Of a stretch of 64,000 nucleotides of DNA, positions 27,991-36,996 are shown piece by piece. Both the position numbers and the translations under genes were made by a program. How positions within the stretch are numbered: position 1 is the first letter of the stretch; every line of letters starts with the position of its first letter. Origin of the DNA: Prochlorococcus sp. AG-402-O16 (GTDB lineage: Bacteria > Cyanobacteriota > Cyanobacteriia > PCC-6307 > Cyanobiaceae); the NCBI GenBank assembly GCA_003216415.1, contig QCIY01000003.1:62001-126000 (forward strand), written 5' to 3'. The notes below the pieces were generated by a model, which was not told the origin of the DNA, did no database searches, and was given only the letters and a program-made list of their open reading frames with translations.

Positions 27991-28752
27991 TTAAGTAGTA
28001 AATAAAACTTCCTTAATTAAAGATTCAGTAAATTCTTTACCAAACAAACTCGACAACATTGGCCTTGCTGGATCGTTATCTCTTCTATATTTCAAATAAT
28101 TATTTTGACCATTTATTAATTCTTTTTGCAGTTCCATATTGGCTTCTTTGCTTTCAAAAAGAATTTCTAAATACAAATCAAGATATTCCTTAAATGAGGT
28201 ATAAAGCTGATTAGCAATTAAAAAGTCACTTCTTTCTTCTTTTGGTAATTTTGACCAGATTACTCCTGGAGAAAAAAATCTAGCTACATCTCTAGACATA
28301 TTTTCAGCTAATGGGAGTGATGAATGACAATGATTTTTGAGTTTTATAAGTTTTTCTAATAACTCATTATTGTATTGATTTTGTATTTTTAATGAAGGCT
28401 GAAAATCTAATACTAATAAATGACTATTAGGTAGAGAAACAAAATCTACTCCAAAAAATGGGACGTTATAAACAGTATTTGGAATAATTAAAAAATTTAA
28501 AACAGAATAATTTGGACTATTTATACATACTGCTCTTGCAAATTGAATTCTTTTCTTATGCGTTACACCCCAAGTAGAGAGATTCACATTTTTTTTTGAT
28601 TTTTTTGAACCATAAGTTGAATCTTTATAAGAATATTCCGAGGGTATTATTTTTTCTAAACAGTTATATTTACTTAAATTATTAGTTAAATATTTTAGAA
28701 AATTATGCCATCTCCAATCTGGCCTGTAAAAAATAGTATCTTGTATTAACAT
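27991..28752 (-). CDS. pebB: phycoerythrobilin:ferredoxin oxidoreductase
   Basis: A ferredoxin-dependent bilin reductase of the HY2 family, 253 residues, that reduces 15,16-dihydrobiliverdin to phycoerythrobilin. Recognised blocks are [20 protein letters not shown] and [12 protein letters not shown], with the family C-terminus [15 protein letters not shown]. It follows pebA with no gap (pebA ends at 28753, this starts at 28752), so the pair is translationally coupled and the enzymes act in sequence. Order and similarity give the pebB rather than pebA assignment. Confidence 0.92.
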   Translation of the reverse strand: MLIQDTIFYRPDWRWHNFLKYLTNNLSKYNCLEKIIPSEYSYKDSTYGSKKSKKNVNLSTWGVTHKKRIQFARAVCINSPNYSVLNFLIIPNTVYNVPFFGVDFVSLPNSHLLVLDFQPSLKIQNQYNNELLEKLIKLKNHCHSSLPLAENMSRDVARFFSPGVIWSKLPKEERSDFLIANQLYTSFKEYLDLYLEILFESKEANMELQKELINGQNNYLKYRRDNDPARPMLSSLFGKEFTESLIKEVLFTT

Positions 28753-29463
28753 TCAATGAATAATCTCATTATTTAATGTAAAAAGAAATTTATTGATAAA
28801 TTTTTTTGTCCATTTTTCTCCAAAAAAAGATTTAAACAATTTATCAGCAGGGTCTTTTTCAAAACTGTACTTATCATATTTAATTTGATTAATCTTTATT
28901 TCTTCTGCATTTAAAAATTGATTAACAGAATTCGATTTATAAATTTTCAAATAATTGTTTACAAATGTATGGAATATATTATTTAAATCTCTATCAAGAT
29001 TTAATTTATTTCCTCTACATATAATCACCCATGGGGAAAAATACTTTTTTGAATCATATATATTCTTCATTTTATTATTATCAAATGCAGAATATTTTCT
29101 CTTAATATTACTTAGACTTGAACAATATTTTTCAAGATACATGTTTTCTTGAATTAAAGGTTGATAATCAAGTATTGCTAATAACTTTTGAGAAGTTCCA
29201 AACCATAAAATATCAGCTCCTAAAATAGGCATTTCACTATCAAAATTTGGATATGCGACAGTATTAAAGACTTGCAGTTTTTTTCCACCATCTAATCTTG
29301 TTATTCGCCACTTTCTATATTCGGGAGATGAAAAAAGCCAATTTTTAATAATATATTTTGAGTCTTCATTGTGATGTTCTTTGAATTCGCTAGATATTTG
29401 TAATTCATGACCATTTAATTCATCAATATTGGTTTTAAGGAAATTAACTAATGAATCAAACAT
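28753..29463 (-). CDS. pebA: 15,16-dihydrobiliverdin:ferredoxin oxidoreductase
   Basis: The first of the paired HY2-family bilin reductases, 236 residues, reducing biliverdin IXalpha at the C15-C16 double bond. Conserved segments are [30 protein letters not shown] and the C-terminal [15 protein letters not shown], parallel to the same blocks in pebB. It starts 6 bases after heme oxygenase, which makes its substrate, giving a compact ho1-pebA-pebB operon. Confidence 0.92.
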   Translation of the reverse strand: MFDSLVNFLKTNIDELNGHELQISSEFKEHHNEDSKYIIKNWLFSSPEYRKWRITRLDGGKKLQVFNTVAYPNFDSEMPILGADILWFGTSQKLLAILDYQPLIQENMYLEKYCSSLSNIKRKYSAFDNNKMKNIYDSKKYFSPWVIICRGNKLNLDRDLNNIFHTFVNNYLKIYKSNSVNQFLNAEEIKINQIKYDKYSFEKDPADKLFKSFFGEKWTKKFINKFLFTLNNEIIH

Positions 29464-29469
29464 AAATTA

Positions 29470-30180
29470 CTAGGTCTCGGTGCTTCCTTTCCTTACTTTT
29501 TTTGTAATGTAATTAAATACAATCTTGCCTAAAACAGCAATCAAGTTACCTTCAAGCTCCTTAAACATTTTCATATTGTAAGTAAAAGCTTGATTAGCTT
29601 CATCAATAATTTGATCAGCAGTCTTTTGATTTATTGGAAGTTGATTCAAAGTAAGGGAATATTCTTCCTTGAATTTCTTTTCATCAGCAATTAATTCAAA
29701 CTCATAAAAATTTAAACCATCATTTCCCTGCAAATTTAATGCTTTTTTAGCGATCCTTTTCAAAATTTGCCCCCCAGATAAATCTCCTATATAGCGAGTG
29801 TAATGGTGACCAACCAATAGCTCTGGTGAATTTTTTGCTACCTCTCGAATTCTTTCAACGTATTCTTTTGCTGAGTGAGAAATATTAATTTCATTCTTCC
29901 AGTTATCACCAAAATAAAATTTAAGATCATTTACAAGAGTTTCTTTCCTGAATAATGATTTAAAACCTATAGGTTTTATTACGGGATGTTCCTCATTGAC
30001 CAGTCTTTCAATTTCTTCTTCCATAGCGTCATAAACAAAATATAAATCACTAATTAATTTTCTATAAGATTTTTTTTCAACAACTCCTTTTAAAAAACAA
30101 GCCACAAATCCAGTATTTTCTGCCATGGTGTGGGATTTTTTTGTCCCTTCTCTTAATTGTCCTGCAAGAGCGACTGCCAT
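29470..30180 (-). CDS. ho1: heme oxygenase
   Basis: Opens heme to biliverdin IXalpha, CO and iron, using ferredoxin. The 236-residue protein has the proximal-histidine region LREGTKKSHTMAENTGF (His17) and the distal helix YTRYIGDLSGGQILKRIA with its conserved glycines. Length matches cyanobacterial HO1. It heads the bilin operon, and its promoter should lie in the 57 bases between it and the next upstream gene at 30238. Confidence 0.95.
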   Translation of the reverse strand: MAVALAGQLREGTKKSHTMAENTGFVACFLKGVVEKKSYRKLISDLYFVYDAMEEEIERLVNEEHPVIKPIGFKSLFRKETLVNDLKFYFGDNWKNEINISHSAKEYVERIREVAKNSPELLVGHHYTRYIGDLSGGQILKRIAKKALNLQGNDGLNFYEFELIADEKKFKEEYSLTLNQLPINQKTADQIIDEANQAFTYNMKMFKELEGNLIAVLGKIVFNYITKKVRKGSTET

Positions 30181-30237
30181 ATATTTTGAATTATTTTTGT
30201 AAGTGTATTTAATCTACAAGGAAAATACATAAAACAG

Positions 30238-30669
30238 CTAATTTTTGTTACCAGCGGATGTTGTAGAGAATAGCTTATAAAGTTCTTTACAAACCAAAAA
30301 AAGGTTATCTTTTTGTTCCTTTTGCGGTAGATGAGTACCAGTCATTTCCCAATCACCGATGGTAGCCACTCTCCATCTCTCAGAGGGAACAATCATACCT
30401 CGCATTATTATTCCCAACAATTTCGGGACTCTGTCATCATTATCATTTTCAATTCTTAATTGTACGAGTATTGCTCTACATTCGATAAGAGGACTCCAAC
30501 CAGGGAAATGAAACGCAAAATCAATAGAATCTTGCATGGATTCATTATTTGAATTCTCCCAGGGACTAAAATTTACTCTTGCATCTGGAAAATATTTCCG
30601 AAACAAAGCAGCTGTAGAAGCAACTTTATTAGCTATTTCAATATTACTTACATTTGAACTCGCATTCAT
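30238..30669 (-). CDS. conserved cyanobacterial hypothetical protein
   Basis: A 143-residue soluble protein of unknown function, which I recall as conserved across marine picocyanobacteria. The most distinctive part is FHFPGWSPLIECRAILVQLR followed by KLLGIIMRGMIVPSERWRVAT and GDWEMTGTHLP. Hydrophobic strands alternating with polar loops suggest a compact alpha/beta fold. No catalytic motif stands out. It lies just upstream of ho1 on the same strand and is divergent from icd. Confidence 0.65.
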   Translation of the reverse strand: MNASSNVSNIEIANKVASTAALFRKYFPDARVNFSPWENSNNESMQDSIDFAFHFPGWSPLIECRAILVQLRIENDNDDRVPKLLGIIMRGMIVPSERWRVATIGDWEMTGTHLPQKEQKDNLFLVCKELYKLFSTTSAGNKN

Positions 30670-30879
30670 AAGTAGCTGAGTATTTTTTTGAAAATGACAT
30701 AATTTGCTTTAACTTGCTTATTAACTACTTTTTCTTTTAATAAAGATGTTGAAATGCTGATCAATAAAGTATTCTCTATTCACATTTGAATAATAAATTT
30801 CTAGGTTTTAAAGAAAATAACTCATCGCAAATTACAATACGAAGAAATTCAATAAGTTATCTTTTATTAATTCAATGCT

Positions 30880-32304
30880 ATGCCAAAATTTGAAAAATTA
30901 ACTTTACCTAATGAAGGCGAGATAATAACTTTTAATCAAGGCAAACCTAATGTTCCGAATAATCCAATTGTCCCATTTATTAGGGGTGATGGTACTGGAG
31001 TTGATATTTGGCCTGCTACTCAAATCGTTCTTGATTCAGCGATTAAAAAAAGCTATGGAGATGAAAGAAAAATTAATTGGTTTAAAGTCTATGCAGGCGA
31101 TGAAGCTTGTGAACTTTATGGAACATATAATTATCTGCCTCAAGATACTATTGAAGCAATAAGACACTTTGGTGTGGCCATCAAAGGTCCTTTAACCACT
31201 CCCATCGGTGGAGGTATTAGATCTCTTAATGTTGCATTAAGGCAAATCTTTGATTTATATAGCTGTGTTAGACCATGCAAATATTATTCAGGAACTCCAA
31301 GCCCTCACAAAAATCCTCAGAATTTAGACGTTATTGTTTATAGAGAAAATACTGAGGATATCTACATGGGAATTGAATGGGAAGCGGAGGATAATAATTG
31401 TCTTGAGTTAATTAATCACTTAAATAACGTTGTCATACCAAAAAGTAAAGATTTAAAAAATAGATCCATACCAAACGGATCAGGTATTGGAATAAAACCG
31501 GTGAGTAAATCTGGGAGCCAAAGGCATATTAGAAAAGCTATTGAACATGCTAAAAGATTATCAGGAGATAAAAGGCATGTAACTCTTGTACATAAAGGGA
31601 ATATTATGAAATATACAGAAGGTGCATTTAGAGATTGGGGATATGAATTAGCAGTAAATGAATTTAGAGAAGATTGCATTACAGAAAGAGAAAGCTGGAT
31701 TTTAGATAATATTCAGAAAAATCCAGAAATCACAATTGAAAATAATGCTCGAAAAATTGAACCAGGTTTTGACAAGCTTACAAATAACAAAAAAGCATTC
31801 ATTTGCGAAGAAATTAAAGAAGTTATTTCATCAATATCAAATTCTCACGGAGATGGAAAATGGAGAAAACTTATTCTTGTTGATGATCGGATAGCTGATA
31901 GTATATTTCAACAAATTCAAACTAGACCTCAAGAATATTCAATTCTTGCAACATTAAACCTTAATGGAGACTATGTGTCTGATGCAGCTGCAGCAATTGT
32001 TGGAGGCCTAGGTATGGCTCCCGGTGCAAATATTGGAGATAATGCAGCAATTTTCGAAGCTACGCACGGCACCGCTCCAAAACATGCAGGCTTAAACAAG
32101 ATTAATCCAGGCTCAGTAATTCTTAGTGGTGTAATGATGCTTGAATATTTTGGTTGGGATGAAGCAGCTAACTTAATTACTAATGGTTTAAGTAAGGCAA
32201 TAGAGCAAAAAAAAGTCACCTATGATTTAGCACGCTTAATGGAACCAAAAGTAGAACCCTTATCCTGCAGCAGTTTTGCTCAAGAAATTATCTCAAATTT
32301 CTAA
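30880..32304 (+). CDS. icd: isocitrate dehydrogenase, NADP-dependent
   Basis: Oxidatively decarboxylates isocitrate to 2-oxoglutarate, the carbon skeleton for ammonium assimilation in an organism without a complete TCA cycle. The 474-residue protein has the isocitrate-site block GGGIRSLNVALRQ, RENTEDIYMGIEW, the lysine block VHKGNIMKYTEGAFRDWGYE, and DAAAAIVGGLGMAPGANIG. It also has GTAPKHAGLNKINPGS. It is about 55 residues longer than the E. coli enzyme, owing to an insertion around 275-330, usual for cyanobacteria. A 210-base divergent promoter region precedes it. Confidence 0.96.
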   Translation: MPKFEKLTLPNEGEIITFNQGKPNVPNNPIVPFIRGDGTGVDIWPATQIVLDSAIKKSYGDERKINWFKVYAGDEACELYGTYNYLPQDTIEAIRHFGVAIKGPLTTPIGGGIRSLNVALRQIFDLYSCVRPCKYYSGTPSPHKNPQNLDVIVYRENTEDIYMGIEWEAEDNNCLELINHLNNVVIPKSKDLKNRSIPNGSGIGIKPVSKSGSQRHIRKAIEHAKRLSGDKRHVTLVHKGNIMKYTEGAFRDWGYELAVNEFREDCITERESWILDNIQKNPEITIENNARKIEPGFDKLTNNKKAFICEEIKEVISSISNSHGDGKWRKLILVDDRIADSIFQQIQTRPQEYSILATLNLNGDYVSDAAAAIVGGLGMAPGANIGDNAAIFEATHGTAPKHAGLNKINPGSVILSGVMMLEYFGWDEAANLITNGLSKAIEQKKVTYDLARLMEPKVEPLSCSSFAQEIISNF

Positions 32305-32306
32305 TT

Positions 32307-33656
32307 TTAAAAATTATTTTTATTTTCAAAAACTTTCCAAATATTAACCAGTGAATCTTTAGTGCCAATGTTTCCAGGATGAGTAACAATAGGAAGTTTT
32401 TCGTCATTTTTGAGGTCATAAGTCACCACTGAAATGCCTGTTAAAATCTGTCCCTCAAGATAAACATAATCTGCATTAAGTCCATTACTAAGGATCAAAT
32501 TTGTTGTTATTCCACCTTTTGAAATCAAATAGCCTATTTCATACTTCAAATCTGCGACTAATTCAGCAATAAAACAAGCAAGTAAATTATAAAAATTAAA
32601 TAGTTCAGAAGAATCTAAGGACATAAATTTTCTTGAAGTAAACAAAACAGGAGTTTTTCCTTTCTCAAAAGAAAATCTAATTTCTTTCAAAAATTTATTT
32701 TTAAACAAATTCCTTCTCTTCTGATTATTATCTGATGAAGAAATTTTAAAGAATTCAAAAACATCTAATTCAACTGGATTGCAATGACTTATCTCTAATA
32801 AATTATTCAATTGTATTGTTGAAAGTTCTACATAAGATCCAACAATTATCAGTCCTGGAAGAAAACTCTTTTTTTGATTTCTTATTCTTAAATTAGAGAA
32901 AAATATTTCACTCTGAGGGACACTTTTTTTCTCAGAAATTGAACTTATAAAACTTGCTGCAGTTCGAAAAAGGAATTTTTTTTGTTTGATTAATTTTTTA
33001 ATTACTAAAGAAAATTTTTTTAGTTGAGAATAATTTTCTACATCTACAATTACATGTTTATTATTCTTCAAGTTCTTTAATTTTTTAAAAACAATATTGT
33101 TTTCTTCATCATTTAGCATTTCGATATCTGACAATAAAAGATTCTGAATATCTTCAAAATTTATTTGAGATTTACTCTTCTGAAATAAAAGATTCTTGAC
33201 ATTACTTGTCTCATATCCAAAAATTTTATCTGTTGCAAAAATTGTTTGACTAATAGGGGTTTTATCAACAAAATGTAATCCATTAATTGTTAATCTTTTA
33301 CCCTCTATGAAAGCAGGAATATGAAAAGTAGCATCAAAAGGACCTAAGCAATTATTTATGGCATTAGGTTCCAAAAAATTATGCCCACGCAGAGTAGAAT
33401 CTCCTCTACTGATAAAAATAATTTCTTCTTCATATTTTTCAGAAGCTATGACGACCTTAAGATTTTTACAAATTTCTTCTATTGTTAATTTCGCATGATT
33501 TTCATCTAGTGATCTTGTGTTAGCCAAAATAAAAAATAGATTCGATTCAGATTCAAAACCTTTAACTAAGGTTGAGTAGTCCCACTTAAGAAGTAATAAA
33601 CAATCATGAACAGTTTGAGAGCCTGTTGGATCATCATCAATAACAACAAATTTCAT
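32307..33656 (-). CDS. four-carbon acid sugar kinase family protein
   Basis: A 449-residue member of the OtnK/DtnK (formerly DUF1537) kinase family, which phosphorylates four-carbon acid sugars such as threonate or erythronate. The N-terminal DDDPTGSQTVHD (7-18) and FISRGDSTLRGHNFLEPNA are hallmark substrate-site blocks. The nucleotide domain has IVGSYVELSTIQL and, near the C-terminus, ISKGGITTNL followed by the serine/glycine-rich THPGNIGTKDSL. No aldolase or dehydrogenase partner of the pathway is nearby, so the substrate here is unclear. Confidence 0.85.
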   Translation of the reverse strand: MKFVVIDDDPTGSQTVHDCLLLLKWDYSTLVKGFESESNLFFILANTRSLDENHAKLTIEEICKNLKVVIASEKYEEEIIFISRGDSTLRGHNFLEPNAINNCLGPFDATFHIPAFIEGKRLTINGLHFVDKTPISQTIFATDKIFGYETSNVKNLLFQKSKSQINFEDIQNLLLSDIEMLNDEENNIVFKKLKNLKNNKHVIVDVENYSQLKKFSLVIKKLIKQKKFLFRTAASFISSISEKKSVPQSEIFFSNLRIRNQKKSFLPGLIIVGSYVELSTIQLNNLLEISHCNPVELDVFEFFKISSSDNNQKRRNLFKNKFLKEIRFSFEKGKTPVLFTSRKFMSLDSSELFNFYNLLACFIAELVADLKYEIGYLISKGGITTNLILSNGLNADYVYLEGQILTGISVVTYDLKNDEKLPIVTHPGNIGTKDSLVNIWKVFENKNNF

Positions 33657-33669
33657 AAGTATTGCATAA

Positions 33670-34524
33670 TTACTTGAGATTTTTTATTTGTATTGAAGCA
33701 TTAAACCTTTTACTATCATTTGATGGAATCATAATATTTCTATAACCATCAACAAAAGAATTCCGAGGACTAGTCCAAGGTTCAAGACATATCATTCTTC
33801 TTGGAGGATCACTCCAAATAACGCCTAGATCAAATGGATATGGATGATTTAAAGTTACCTCTCTTTTAAAAATATTATCTCGAAAAGAACTTTTACCTGA
33901 AGTGTACATAAGAAGATCAACTCCTAAATTAATATTTTTTAATTCATCCAAAGTATTACTTATAATGTTCCTTTCTTGATCCTGACAATTAAGTGGATTA
34001 TCAATAAACTCTAAATTTTGGAAATCTGAAATATTAAAATAAGGATGTAATCCAAAATTTATAGGCATTGCAGTATCTGTTTTGTTTTGAATACTAATTT
34101 CAAATTTTAAACAATTAATCTTTAAGGTAACTTCAATCCTCAACTCAAATTCGAAAGGATAATATTTTTTGGTTTTTTTAGATGCATTTAAGAATAAGCA
34201 TAAAAATTTTTCATTTTCATTGAAGGAGTATTGCCATTGCAAATCCCTAGCGAAACCATGTTGTGGTAATTGCAAATAACCATTTCCAAATGCTGAACTA
34301 GAGGTATTGAGATTTCCACATATTGGAAATAAGATTGGAATGCCTCCCCTAATACTTTTAGTCTTGTCCATAAATCTTTTTTCATCGAAATAAAGTATTT
34401 CATTACCTTCCGAAACCCAATTTGTAATAACTCCTCCTCTTGCAGGACAAAATTTGATGTAGTTATTTTTATCTAATTGAAAGACAAAAACTTCTTGGTC
34501 TTTATTAGATAATTTAATGAGCAC
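33670..34524 (-). CDS. aldose 1-epimerase-like protein
   Basis: A 284-residue galactose-mutarotase-fold protein, closest in style to the YeaD/hexose-6-phosphate epimerase branch. Visible blocks are FCPARGGVITNWVSEGNEILYFD, GGIPILFPICGN and PQHGFARDLQW. A catalytic-histidine block NFGLHPYF follows, and the ending is VIWSDPPRRMICLEPWTSPRN. It likely interconverts sugar anomers. The start is GTG at 34524. It sits between the acid-sugar kinase and a hydrolase, 13 and 9 bases away, so the three may form an operon. Confidence 0.8.
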   Translation of the reverse strand: MLIKLSNKDQEVFVFQLDKNNYIKFCPARGGVITNWVSEGNEILYFDEKRFMDKTKSIRGGIPILFPICGNLNTSSSAFGNGYLQLPQHGFARDLQWQYSFNENEKFLCLFLNASKKTKKYYPFEFELRIEVTLKINCLKFEISIQNKTDTAMPINFGLHPYFNISDFQNLEFIDNPLNCQDQERNIISNTLDELKNINLGVDLLMYTSGKSSFRDNIFKREVTLNHPYPFDLGVIWSDPPRRMICLEPWTSPRNSFVDGYRNIMIPSNDSKRFNASIQIKNLK

Positions 34525-34533
34525 AATTATTAC

Positions 34534-35433
34534 TTAAAGAGAATCAACCCAATCCAAAATATGCTGATTAACTAATTCAGGTATCTCATCATGAGGACAA
34601 TGTCCTGCATCAAGAATGATTTCTTTTGTATTCTTTGGTGTAAATTTTTTATATAGATTTCTTTTTTTTGGAGTATTCATCCATGGATCTTTCCCTCCCC
34701 AAAGAAGTAATAATGGTGCATTTAGTCTTGCGAATAACTTGTCCAATGGCAATCCCTGAGGACCTGATGGGTTAAATACACTTCTAAAAACATTAAAAGC
34801 TCCGAAATCTAGCGAAGGCTTCCTTATTGACTCAACTAAAAAATCATCAACATTTTTTTTATCAACATAAACTTGATTCAAAGTTTTTTTAATATTGTTT
34901 GGATTTCTCATATTCTCAAAAATCAAACGTTGAAGAACAATATTTTTCAAAAATATACCAGCAACTGTTTCAATTGAAGTTTGCAACATATTCTTTTTGA
35001 TAGTTTTTTCTTCACTAAAATATCCCGCAGCATTAAGTAATATCACTCCCGCGTTGAGCTCTTTTAATTCTGAACCAGCTGCTAATGCTGCGTAACCACC
35101 TAATGAATTTCCAACAATAATTGTAGGTTTTTTTATTTTCTCTTTTACATAAGCGACAACTTGATCTTTCCATAAAGATCCTGAGTATTCGACGTCTTGA
35201 GGCTTAGGACTTTTTCCAAACCCGAGTAAATCCATAGCATGAACTTCGTATTTTGTACTCAAAACAGGGATATTAAATCTCCAATGATCCGTAGAAGCGC
35301 CGAAACCATGAATCAATAAAATTGCGTAATCTTTTGATGTTTGTTCGGGGTTAGCTGAAACAGTATGTATTGGGTAATTTAAAAAATTCCAGTCATAATT
35401 TACATCACTATCTTTCAGAGCTGATTTTTCCAT
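34534..35433 (-). CDS. alpha/beta hydrolase
   Basis: A 299-residue alpha/beta-hydrolase-fold enzyme. The oxyanion-hole stretch is LLIHGFGASTDHWR, the nucleophile elbow GNSLGGYAAL, the acid is probably Asp in WGGKDPWM, and the histidine is in DAGHCPHDE. The motif set is complete, so it should be active, but the substrate cannot be inferred. A cap domain occupies about residues 125-215. It is upstream of the aldose-epimerase-like gene on the same strand. Confidence 0.85.
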   Translation of the reverse strand: MEKSALKDSDVNYDWNFLNYPIHTVSANPEQTSKDYAILLIHGFGASTDHWRFNIPVLSTKYEVHAMDLLGFGKSPKPQDVEYSGSLWKDQVVAYVKEKIKKPTIIVGNSLGGYAALAAGSELKELNAGVILLNAAGYFSEEKTIKKNMLQTSIETVAGIFLKNIVLQRLIFENMRNPNNIKKTLNQVYVDKKNVDDFLVESIRKPSLDFGAFNVFRSVFNPSGPQGLPLDKLFARLNAPLLLLWGGKDPWMNTPKKRNLYKKFTPKNTKEIILDAGHCPHDEIPELVNQHILDWVDSL

Positions 35434-35477
35434 TTATTGAAAAACTTTTTGTTTTTTGATTCTAATAAACTTATTTC

Positions 35478-36845
35478 CTAAAGAAGACCCACAGGATCAG
35501 CTGCAACATCATCTGAAATTTTATTGCCATCATTTGGGGGCTTATCTTTTAGGACAATTCTCAAGAGAACAGGTGCGAGAAATGTAGTTCCTATAACCAT
35601 TAATAAAATAGCTGCTTCAAGAGACGGAGTTAACAACTTAGCGCTTGTTCCTAGCCCAAGAAAAATTAAACCAACCTCTCCTCTAGGCATCATACCCAAA
35701 CCTACAACTAATCTATTTGTAGGTTTATCACTCGAAAATACCCATCCGGCAGCAATTTTACCAATAATTGCAACAACTAATAAAAATCCTGCAACCACAA
35801 GAGCTGATCTACTTGTTGGATCAAGTGGATTGATAACTGATAAATCCATTCCAGCTCCAACTAATACAAAGAAAATAGTTGCGAATAAAGAAACTAAAGG
35901 TAATACAGATTGTTGTATTGCATGATTATTTTTAGAACTACTAAGAATCAATCCTGCTGCAAAAGCACCTAAAGCTGCTTCTAATCCAATAGCTGTTGCG
36001 ACAAAACAACATAAAACAAGTATGACAAAGGATGCTACTACTACAGCTCCAGGGGCTTTCAATCTATCTAATAACCAATCAAATCCTGGTGCTGCTGTTC
36101 GACTTAATGCAATAGCAGCAATAACAAATACTACTGCTGCCGCAACTAATTTAACAATAGGAGCGATCTCTAAAGAACCTCCTGCAGCAAGAGCCACAAC
36201 AACTGCCAGAATAACAATTCCCAAAATATCATCTAGCACTGCTGCACCAATAACAATCTGTCCTTCTCTAGTTTTCAAATATCCTAATTCACCAAAAACA
36301 CTTGCAGTTATTCCTATACTCGTGGCTGTCATAGATGCTCCAGCAAAAACTGCTGGAATTAGATCTACTTGGAAAATAAACATTAATCCGAGCGTTCCAA
36401 ATGCAAAAGGTAAAATTACCCCAGCCATAGCAACAGTAAAAGCCTGCGCACCGACAGCTACCAATTCCTCTAACTCACTTTCTAATCCTGTTAAAAATAA
36501 AAGTGCATATAAACCAAGTGTCGCTACTGCTTGGAGAGATGGAAAACTTTCGAAATAAACATCAGGTACTGCTTCTGGGGGAATTGAAGCTAATGAACTA
36601 ATAACATTTACCAGTCCTTCATTTAGTTCCGTTCCAGCTGAGGGCGGTATCAATAAATGGAATCCTGATGCTCCTATTACAACCCCTGCAAGAAGTTCAC
36701 CTACAATCGTTGGTAAACTTAGTCTTACTAATACTTCTGCTAATGCTCTAGCTGCTAAAAAGATCAATAAAAATCTTATAACTCCAATCAAAGTTTCAGC
36801 AACTTCTAAATCATGTGCACTTAATTCAGCAAGTAAACAGTACAT
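35478..36845 (-). CDS. cation:proton antiporter (NapA/CPA2 type)
   Basis: A 455-residue polytopic membrane protein with about 12 hydrophobic segments, of the CPA2 monovalent cation/proton antiporter family. Characteristic stretches are LPTIVGELLAGVVIGASG near the N-terminus, ASMTATSIGITASVFGELG, and AAVLDDILGIVIL, where the paired aspartates bind the cation. GMMPRGEVGLIFLGLG is a C-terminal signature. There is no TrkA-N regulatory domain, so it is the short form. It likely exports sodium, fitting a marine life. Confidence 0.88.
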   Translation of the reverse strand: MYCLLAELSAHDLEVAETLIGVIRFLLIFLAARALAEVLVRLSLPTIVGELLAGVVIGASGFHLLIPPSAGTELNEGLVNVISSLASIPPEAVPDVYFESFPSLQAVATLGLYALLFLTGLESELEELVAVGAQAFTVAMAGVILPFAFGTLGLMFIFQVDLIPAVFAGASMTATSIGITASVFGELGYLKTREGQIVIGAAVLDDILGIVILAVVVALAAGGSLEIAPIVKLVAAAVVFVIAAIALSRTAAPGFDWLLDRLKAPGAVVVASFVILVLCCFVATAIGLEAALGAFAAGLILSSSKNNHAIQQSVLPLVSLFATIFFVLVGAGMDLSVINPLDPTSRSALVVAGFLLVVAIIGKIAAGWVFSSDKPTNRLVVGLGMMPRGEVGLIFLGLGTSAKLLTPSLEAAILLMVIGTTFLAPVLLRIVLKDKPPNDGNKISDDVAADPVGLL

Positions 36846-36996
36846 TTAAGTGTAAAAAAATAAACTCCCTAATTGGAAGATAGTTTATTGAGGGCCCACT
36901 TTAAGAAATATGTAAGAAAAAAGCAAAAATACTCAACAAGTGTGGATCTGAAGTTACAACAAAGAAATTTTCAAAAAAATGGCTATTGTCTGATAT

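Noticed and set aside
36022-36558. 178-residue plus-strand frame opposite the antiporter
   Set aside because: A shadow of the real membrane-protein gene; it has the threonine/alanine-rich composition expected from antisense of hydrophobic codons and no plausible domain.
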